From Blastomussa wellsi (Eukaryota > Cnidaria > Anthozoa > Scleractinia > Plerogyridae): a stretch of 64,000 bases of DNA. The notes beneath the pieces were generated by a model that saw nothing but the letters and a program-made list of their open reading frames with translations, was not told the DNA's origin and ran no database searches. Position 1 is the stretch's first letter. Every line of letters begins with the position of its first letter. A program made the position numbers and the translations under genes. The DNA lies in assembly GCA_947652115.1 (NCBI GenBank), contig OX393570.1, positions 9,882,002 to 9,946,001 on the forward strand, in the 5' to 3' direction. Positions 56,789 through 64,000 of the stretch are shown piece after piece.

Positions 56789-59700
56789 CTGTGGAGAAGA
56801 CCAATAGCACGAAAATAGTCGGTTATCTGATATATTTTTCCGTTGTAATTGACGAAAACAGAACTAAGTCATGTTAAGAGTACTTAAAGGGCCCAAGACA
56901 GCCTTCGTCATTTTCGATGCCATCGAAATTATGGAAATTGTATGGTGAAGAGAAATCTTATTGCATTGCTGTAAGTTATGTTTCTGGAAGTGTTTAATTA
57001 CCTTTAGCAAGATTTTCAGTGATCACTTTCGTTTCCACACGCTTCGCATAAGATATAATACTATTTAATTGTTATCTATCCTCCAAGGGTTTACCTTGTG
57101 TTGGTTTTCCATTTCTTTGAGTTCATTCCTCAGATCAGAGAATGTTCCTCTTGCATCCGAGTCTTCATTCCAGCATTTCTTCATTACTGCATACCTTGAA
57201 TGTAATTGGAAAGACATCCCGTAACGCTACTTGTTATTTTGATTGCTATCATTATCATTATCATTATCATTATCATTATCATTATCATTATCATTATCAT
57301 TATCATTATCATTATCATTATCATTATCATTATCATTATCATTATCATTATCATTATCATTATCATTATCATTATCATTATCATTATCAATATCAATATC
57401 ATTATCATTATCACTATTATTATATATGGGCTTAGCGCTCGAAAATACTGATGCCGGACTTTCTTAGTCAGCGCTTTGTATTATCTGGACAAAACAAAGT
57501 ACTTGTAAAAGGTTAGACGAGCCTATACAAGAAAGACAGAATGTTAGCCCACACTAGAGTAGAATTCCTTTCAGGGAGACAATCAAAAACTAAATTGAAA
57601 CAATTCACCTACAGGTGCTAAGAATTTCAGATAGTGTAGATGAAACGTTCCACGCAAATTCACAAAGCCGCAGTATAGAGACGCCATATTTGTGTCCTTC
57701 CGAGGGGCACAAATATGGCCGCCGTGATGCCCGAGAAACCATCTGGAATTCAATTGTGCTCTAATAGCGACTACTTTTGGCTCATGATCTATTATACTTT
57801 CACATAAACACCGCTTATTAAATCTAAAATTTTTAAACTGCTGAAAATCGAAATGATGGGCTTTTTCTAAACAAAACGGCTCCGCACTCAGCTTGATGTC
57901 ACGTTCGGCGGGGAAGTCAATTATTCAAGATGCTCTGTTTTGAAAACGAAGAGCACAAAAGAGCTTCGAATTTGCGAAAAGCTAAATTTTTAGTTCACCT
58001 TACACCTAGTGGCAATGTAAATTTAGCAGGTCAAGCTAATTTTGATTTCAGAATTTTATGACGTCACATGAAAACCAAGAATTGACGTCACTTGTGAATG
58101 TGTTCACAGCAACATCACTATGGCTTGAAGCTTAGAATACAAAAATATGTAGTGGGTCCGGTCTTCGTTCCTCCCTTCTGGGCATGCATGAGGGCGGGTT
58201 CCGGTTCACGAGCACCGACTGGTAATCAAGCCTAGCTACACCGTTGATTAGGCCACGGGCGAAAATACATAAAACAGTCCTAAAATATTGAAATATACCG
58301 TCAATTTTCCTTTCGCCTAAAAACCTACAGGGATGCATTATAAACAGCCGATTTTTTTTCTCGGCAATAATGGAAAGTAGGGTACTTAACTATTTGTATT
58401 TTCTGTAATTTATATCTACGTTATTCATACTTATAAATACAGCTACATGGAAGAGGATATGTAGAAGATAAAAGGTCAAAAATAATTTTGCTACAATTTG
58501 TCATCCACGTGTTGTGGTTTGGGCATCCTGTATCCTTGTTGAAGTAAATTTGCAATTTTTCTGCCATCCGTCCGCGGATATGGTGAACCACCTGAAAATG
58601 AGCAGCAAAAAGATAGTACATGGAGACATATTCTAGTTTATCAAAATTGTAGAATAAATTCAAACAAGGGTATCGGACACGTGGCGCCTTAAAATGCTGC
58701 TATGACGTCCGATATTATGCATGTAAATTAAAGTACACGGGTAAGTTAACAGAACGCTTTAGTCTCATTGTTCTCAACAATTTTAGGCTATTCCCTCAAC
58801 TTACGTACCCCTTGAGATAAGTAACCTGGTAATTATACCCACACAATAAGGAAAATTTTAACCTCTCGCCAATCCAAATTTGGATAGCTCACCTATGGTA
58901 AAGATCTCGTAAAGGAGAACTCCAAAGCTCCATCTGTTAGAGAAAAATAGTGGAAATTGGTTTTAATATATATTAAAGGAAGCCGGTATACCTTGTTTCT
59001 TGAAACTAAATTACTTTAACTTCTTTGGTTTATCGCTTAGAAAACGAACATCGTACGAGCTCTGTAGGAGGTGTTTTTACATTCCAAGGAGGAAACCATT
59101 ATCCTGGAATAGCCACCCCCCCCCCCCCTTTTTGGAACAATTTATTCTTTAGACGTATCGCGCCCCTTAGCTGATCTTAGCTTAGCATCACTGTTTATTT
59201 TGTGCTTCTCCTCACATATCGCTTTTAGTAGAATATGTTCCATAAAGCAGCGCTTCCATTGCAGTCCACTTGACAGGGAGGCGCCCCTAGAAGAAGAAAA
59301 GAACTATTGGCACTTAACAGAATAAATTGAATCGCCTTTACATACAGATCAGAAGGACAATGAATAATGTAAGGTTTTGGTAAAAATGTTGCCTTGTAAT
59401 AAATGGTAGGCTAGAGGCAGAACACAATTTCAGATTGTTGATGGGAACTCGGCAGTAGTCAGTGCAACTCGTTAGCCCTTAGAGTGATCATAAACTATAT
59501 ATTTCCTGCAAATCCCATGGTAATAATATACCACCGATGCCTTATGAATGGCCCTTTTACTTGATTCAGCTGGCTTAATACCTTTGATTTCCTTTCATAA
59601 ATGTTGTCTTGTTGAACATCTCTGGCCATTCCAAAGTCAGTCACTTTGCAGGTCTCTTTTTCACCAACCAACACATTACGAGCTGCGAGATCTCGGTGAA

Positions 59701-59799
59701 TGATCTGTAACAGAACGTGATTAACGTTATTGTTCCATACTGAATAAGATCAATCAATAGTCCTTCACAATACTATCTTAAACTTAATTAACAATTAGA

Positions 59800-59830
<31 letters not shown>

Positions 59831-62800
59831 ATAGAAAACGAGGGCCAGTAGTCTAATTGTTTTAGTAGAAACTCCTAAAGGTTTGCAGTCCAAAACCTAC
59901 AATATTGTGTACTTTTGAGCCAAAATTCAGGAAAAACTACCGCTAAAAGAACTACGCGCGCGCGGTTGTTTTCTATCGGCGAATAGAAATCAGTGGGAGA
60001 ACTAATCAGATTCGCGGATTTCTAGTAGAACACAGCTGAGTTTCTACTAATTAAGAGATAGAAAACATTTTCCGTGTTTCTATCGAGCTATAGAAACACA
60101 AGTGGAGGTTTGGAAGAACGAGAAATGCTGTGGGAACACGAGCCGTAGGCGATTGTTTCCACAGCTTTTTCGCTGGATATTCGATAGAAACACGAAGGAC
60201 ATGTTTTCTATTTCTTTTAGAAAACACCGCGACGAGAAAGAGGAAAACAACTTGTTAACTTTGATTATCAAAATGTAAATTCTCTTTGCTCGCGCCATCA
60301 TTACGTCAACAGCTCGTGCTAGTTCTGTGTTTCCATCGAGTTATAGAATCACGATTTTTAACCAATCAGCGCGCGTATTTTCTTAAGACTGTTTTCTAAG
60401 TATCTATAATCTCCCTCGCAGCCGTTTTCAAACTTAAGTATCTGTATATCCTTGGGTAATCCTTCTAACACAAAATGAGACTATTTTCACACCAGAAACA
60501 CTGTGCATGAGTTCATTAATATGAGTAGAGAAACAAGACAAGAGAAAAAGGTATCACGTTCGAAGCGTGGGGATTTCTGAGCCACATTTGTTTTCAAATG
60601 AAACAATAATCAGCAATTGTGGAAGATGGAGAACTTTAAAATCATAGAGAGTTGCCTAGTATCGATCATGATTACTTTAACAAAGGTCACCATGACACTA
60701 TTCTGAATTTTCAGACAAAGCCCAATGCAATAGATATTTGACTAGTCTGTCAGACGTCTTCCCGCCCTAATCCTCTGAGGCGCGGGCGAGAAGGGTTCTG
60801 GTCGCCCGGGCCCCAAGGGTTAGGGCGAGAGAACGTCTGACACCTCAGACTAATGTTTGACGGAATAACTGGGCCAATATCCCCGGCAGCAATTCACTAT
60901 AGTAGGTATGTCAAGACGTCAGAGCTCATCGTGGTGAAAATACGAAATGGTTCTGGAGTGAAGGCTAACTTATAAAGGTTTAATAGCTAAATGTCTTTCT
61001 TACTCGTTTCGATGATAAATACGACATTCCATCAGCGATTTGCCAAGCAAACTTCATCAGCTGATGTGACGTCAGACTGGTTTTTGGTTTGATGTCCGGG
61101 TCTTTGTAATAGGTGTCATTCAGCCCACGACTCTTTCTCAAATACCCAAGGAGGTCTCCAAATGGAATATATTCTATCAGCACCAACAAAGGCTCTGGAA
61201 TGAAGAAAGAAATTCATCCGTAATGGGACTGAATGCTGACTAACTGCTGAATTACAATTGAGATGCGGGGAGTCTGCAACTTACATATAAGTGATGTAAG
61301 AGACAAACTAAATGTTGCTCTAGGAAAGGAACAAAAGCAACGTTTATTGTACCCAACAGATTTATAAATTAAATTACAAAAGAGATCAAATATAGATATA
61401 GTAATTTAAGGGTACCAGCACCCTGAAATAACTAAAAAGTTAAAAATGTCAGGTCGCTGGATAAAATAAATTAAATTAAATGTTAACAGCGGAGGTACAA
61501 TGTAGCGAATAGATGTACTGTCATACACACAGACATAACACTAACATGGACACAAACACAACATCTATAGTTTATAAAATAATATTGAGAAGTTTAACCA
61601 GCTATGGAGAATATAAATAAATGTAATAAACCTATTTACGAAGAGTATCATCAATACAGTGCAAGATAATGTACCTTAACACTTAATTTAAAGTTTGAAA
61701 GAGACGGAGTCTTAATCTGTTCTTTTATTGAGCTCCAAATCATAGGGGCCGAAAATCTTACGTTAAATTTAAGGAACGAAACTCTTCATCGTACGGACAG
61801 AGATTTCGTATCTATTCCTTTAAATTCTTTACCAAATTCTTTACCAAATTTACCAGATTCAGTGACGCATCCCAGTAATTTGATGACATGAGGATGAGGT
61901 TTGAGCTGTTTCATCACTTCAAGTTCTGACAACAAGTCCTTTTTGTTTGATTCCGGCGAATTACCTGCAACGTGATTTTAGACAATTGATGAGCTGCATT
62001 TTCTCCGTACCAATAAAAGACAAACTAGCCCCACTTGATATTCTTCGTACAACGATTAATTTAAAGAAACGAAATACAAAAATTGCATGTGACCGTTTTC
62101 ACTATAAATGAATTACTGCACACAAATCCAATCATGATGAGTACATTTGAGCTTTTTTAGTCTTCAAGCTTTAAGTGAAAAAATTACATCTAGCTAACGG
62201 CCTTGGTTTGCTAATATTAAAGGTATTCCCCACCTTTTAGCATTTTAATAGCCACTTGCGTGTTCTGGGGCCTTCCTCGAATACCTGTTGCCGTTCCTTT
62301 GGCAACCTGACCAAACGAACCTTTACCAATTATTTTTTCTATAGTCACGTGTTCTCTAGGAACCTCCCAAGAACGTGTCGATGGATGAAGAGGCGCATAT
62401 TGACTTATTTGTGTAGCAATTGGTGAAGTGTTCTCTAGTGGATCTGCTGATACTTCCTGCGATCTTGAAGCCTCATTAAGTGCCATGTATTGACTTTTAG
62501 TAGAAGATTCAGAGTTTTTTAAACTTGGTGGAATCTGGCTCGATCCAAGGTCACACATTTCGACTGCAGTCTAATGCAAGAAATCAGTAAATACAACATC
62601 AGTACTTTTATAAATTACTTAACTTGGAAATTAGCTTTGAAACTTTGCACAACTTACATTTCTTAAAAATCACGTTATGCCTTGATCTATGCTACTACTG
62701 AATATCCGACATGCAGTTCGCTAATGTAGATACACAGCTTAGTTCAGTAGTTTTGTTTAATCCACTGCCTACAAAACTTCCTTATGTACTTATGAATATT

Positions 62801-63728
62801 GACTCGAGAGAATACAATATTTTTTTTTCCTCAAGGACTTACATTTAAATTGGCTCCATTTTGATTAGAGGACGCTTGATATACACTAAAACGAAGAAAG
62901 CAAAAGGTAAAACAAACACAAATCACAAATATATTCTCTTTAATTTGCGAAAAAATCTAACTGAAATAAAGGAAAGCAAAGTCAAATTAAATTAAATTTC
63001 TCGTGCTTTGGTCTTCAGAATAGAATATTGCGAGTTTTAATTTTGGCTGGTCTGTCAGTCACCACAAACTTCCCTCATGTTAAAGCGGTCTCTCCTCACT
63101 CAAGTACCGACTAATTGTTGATTAAAACTCACGAAATGCTATAATAAACCATCATTGAATAGCATCCCATGGCCAATCATGTCGGTAGTTATAAAATGTA
63201 AATGTTTGAACGTAGCGAAACTTAGTCAACGAGAAGTAGGAGTATTGCTACAGTGCAATCCCCCCCCCCCCCCACTCGATTGAATGCTAGTCGCAAGCGT
63301 CTTCCCAACATTTTTTCGTGTCTCCGTAATGGTTCGCCGACAACCATTTGTAGCCTTTGAGCGTAATGGGTACTATGTGAATAACGTGCATTGCCCATGA
63401 ACACAGCATATTGCCCCCAGCAGAGCAGTCCAACTCAAGATATTTGACCAACTCGCCTCACATGTACATTTTTCTATAATTGCCACATTTTAGACAGTTT
63501 CGCTATTGCAAATTCAAAGAGATATTACTATTTATAGCTACGGTATTGTTCATATTATTTAACGGTGCACAATAATTACTTGGAAACGGGTTAGCTTCTG
63601 TCGATCGATTCTGCGCGTTATAATTTGTTATATTTGTGGCAATGCTTTTAACCATGTATTATGTCTCTATTTAGCGAAGTACTGCTCTAAGACCCTCTAA
63701 CACGCTTACCTATCCTTTTTGGATGTCC
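56723..63728 (-). CDS. Gene 3: receptor tyrosine kinase, cytoplasmic part (5' partial)
   Basis: Eleven minus-strand exons, in transcript order: 63710-63728, 62843-62885, 62234-62570, 61854-61964, 61004-61194, 59582-59704, 59216-59286, 58893-58933, 58495-58591, 57095-57194, 56723-56788. All junction phases agree and give 398 residues plus stop. After a juxtamembrane region of about 110 residues comes a complete kinase domain: glycine loop GKGSFGQV, catalytic lysine in VAIKMLKG, alpha-C Glu in [45 protein letters not shown] and [18 protein letters not shown] and PVKW mark a tyrosine kinase of the FGFR/RET-like branch, and a kinase insert ([10 protein letters not shown]) is present. It is probably catalytically active at the plasma membrane. 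The ectodomain and transmembrane helix are upstream of 64000. The exact family cannot be assigned by eye. It is transcribed toward gene 2. Confidence 0.88.
56888..57070. repeat. Dispersed repeat Z, copy 2
   Basis: Second copy of the repeat at 15412-15590. It lies in the last gene 3 intron, between 56788 and 57095. Confidence 0.7.
57095..57194 (-). CDS. Gene 3 exon: kinase C-lobe end
   Basis: 100-nt exon, phase 2 to 0: [20 protein letters not shown] and on to EMENQHK. It contains the conserved CW. The usual RPTF reads RGTF here. Confidence 0.88.
57247..57413. repeat. (ATTATC)n microsatellite
   Basis: About 27 near-perfect hexamers, then degenerate ATC units, starting 53 bp upstream of the gene 3 exon acceptor at 57194. 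Every frame of such a tract is open, so ORFs here are artefacts. Confidence 0.95.
57670..57730. repeat. Hairpin with GGCCGCCGTGA
   Basis: CGCCATATTTGTG ... CACAAATATGGCCG forms a short stem. The sequence recalls the MITE at 43.8 kb. Confidence 0.5.
58160..58262 (-). mobile_element. Possible tRNA-derived SINE fragment
   Basis: The minus strand begins GTGGCCTAATCAACGGTGTA, an A-box-like start. A possible degenerate B box is GGTGCTCGTGAACCGG. Weak. Confidence 0.3.
58495..58591 (-). CDS. Gene 3 exon: alpha G region
   Basis: 97-nt exon, phase 1 to 2: [20 protein letters not shown], then [12 protein letters not shown] and a split Leu. The donor gtagca overlaps an in-frame TAG (58491-58493) that would end the protein if the intron were kept. 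Confidence 0.85.
58893..58933 (-). CDS. Gene 3 exon: alpha F helix
   Basis: 41-nt exon, phase 2 to 1: [13 protein letters not shown], subdomain IX. CTAACAG acceptor, gtgagc donor. Confidence 0.88.
59216..59286 (-). CDS. Gene 3 exon: P+1 loop
   Basis: 71-nt exon, phase 0 to 2: [20 protein letters not shown], then KSD and a split codon. PVKW is diagnostic of tyrosine kinases. Confidence 0.9.
59582..59704 (-). CDS. Gene 3 exon: catalytic and activation loops
   Basis: 123-nt phase 0-0 exon: [14 protein letters not shown], then [20 protein letters not shown]. The HRD aspartate, metal-binding Asn and DFG are all present. The activation loop has one tyrosine where FGFRs have two. Confidence 0.92.
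59790..60412. mobile_element. Foldback/MITE cluster in gene 3 intron
   Basis: Many inverted pairs: GTGTTTCTATCGAGCTATAG / AACAC, TAGAAAACA / TGTTTTCTA, and AACCAATCAGCGCGCG at the right end. Boundaries are approximate. Confidence 0.5.
61004..61194 (-). CDS. Gene 3 exon: kinase hinge and insert
   Basis: 191-nt exon, phase 1 to 0: [20 protein letters not shown] (hinge), a short kinase insert, then [20 protein letters not shown] (alpha E). Confidence 0.9.
61320..61808 (-). mobile_element. LINE (non-LTR retrotransposon) 3' end
   Basis: Minus strand encodes [20 protein letters not shown], then [17 protein letters not shown] and TGA (61651-61653), resembling the C-terminus of LINE reverse-transcriptase proteins (W.S.P, S...FK..L). 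A 3' UTR of about 300 nt with AATAAA follows. The element is 5' truncated. Confidence 0.6.
61854..61964 (-). CDS. Gene 3 exon: kinase alpha-C region
   Basis: 111-nt phase 1-1 exon encoding [14 protein letters not shown] and [14 protein letters not shown]. It contains the alpha-C glutamate and the following beta strand. Confidence 0.88.
62234..62570 (-). CDS. Gene 3 exon: juxtamembrane and glycine loop
   Basis: 337-nt exon, phase 0 to 1, starting TAVEMCDLG after GCATTAG. It encodes a Ser-rich juxtamembrane segment with SQYMAL and SQYAPL, then [16 protein letters not shown] and VAIKMLK, which is the N-lobe start with the ATP-binding lysine. Confidence 0.87.
62843..62885 (-). CDS. Gene 3 exon: juxtamembrane
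   Basis: 43-nt exon, phase 2 to 0. Only one frame is open ([14 protein letters not shown]). The donor is gtaagt and the acceptor GTTTTAG. Confidence 0.65.
63710..63728 (-). CDS. Gene 3 microexon: juxtamembrane
   Basis: 19-nt exon, phase 1 to 2, encoding TSKKD and split codons. It lies between CTGTTATAG and gtaagc on the minus strand. It is accepted because the next exon needs a phase 2 donor. Confidence 0.55.
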
Positions 63729-64000
63729 CTATAACAGAAAAAAGAAAAGATTATAGTGTTTTGAATTGCCAACCTCGAGTCCAAGGGTGAAAATAAAGAG
63801 AACTTTGTCTGGTCTACTTATTAAACGTCCGTCTGATGTTGAGACAAGCAAAATAGCATTGTATTTTGAATACTATAGCGAGATATGCCATATTGGAAGA
63901 CGTCAAAACAACCTGCAAATACCCAGAAGAAAAGACTACCTCAATTGGGTACTGTTTCATGCTTGGTTTTGTGAAAGTCAAGGCAAGCTTGCAAGACCCA
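63729..64000. other. Upstream intron of gene 3
   Basis: No exon recognised. The transmembrane and ectodomain exons are expected beyond the window. Confidence 0.45.

Noticed and set aside
57142..57467. Long open frames encoding runs of His-Tyr, Ile or Ser-Leu on both strands
   Set aside because: They are translations of the (ATTATC)n microsatellite; a hexamer repeat is open in every frame.
58421..58663. Gene 3 ending as a truncated kinase at the TAG at 58491
   Set aside because: The donor gtagca joins in phase to an exon at 57194 that encodes the missing YAVMKKCW segment, so the kinase is complete.

Overview
The window is eukaryotic, AT-rich, animal-type DNA: short exons with GT-AG introns, abundant non-autonomous transposons and tRNA-derived repeats, and Ig, EGF, SEA and receptor tyrosine kinase exons. 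The gene content and the kinds of repeats fit a cnidarian, probably a coral-like anthozoan; this is inferred from style, since no species marker is visible. No bacterial genes, CRISPR array or rRNA are present.

Three protein-coding genes can be assembled exon by exon. (1) 2038-23636, + strand, 5' end missing: six Ig domains, one EGF-like domain, a SEA domain, one transmembrane helix and a short tyrosine-containing tail. The tail carries an ITSM-type motif (TEYAEI) and a PPSY motif. (2) 31308-50878, + strand, apparently complete: 15 exons whose lengths sum to 2916 nt (971 codons plus stop). It has a signal peptide, two V-like domains with most canonical cysteines missing, two I-set-like Ig domains, a SEA domain, a transmembrane helix and a long Pro/Tyr-rich tail. 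(3) 56723-63728, - strand, 5' end beyond the window: the cytoplasmic part of a receptor tyrosine kinase in 11 exons, with all main catalytic motifs and a natural stop.

Genes 1 and 2 are tandem paralogues. Their SEA, transmembrane and first tail exons have the same order and intron phases (1-0, 0-2, 2-1, 1-1, 1-2), and both have a 31-nt exon after the transmembrane exon. Gene 3 converges on gene 2 and also has a tiny phase 1-2 exon in the juxtamembrane position. I infer a local cluster of surface receptors in which ectodomain-plus-tail receptors sit next to a kinase receptor. The ligands and the biological role cannot be read from the sequence.

The rest is intron and intergenic DNA rich in mobile-element remains. 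The 7-kb intron 5201-12287 holds a broken THAP-domain fragment and two inverted Pif1-helicase-like fragments between inverted repeats. Elsewhere there are several MITEs (two with visible target-site duplications), tRNA-derived SINE pieces, LINE 3' ends, 27-, 78- and 81-bp minisatellites, and a long (ATTATC)n tract. Intergenic DNA lies at about 24.6-31.3 kb and 52.3-56.6 kb.
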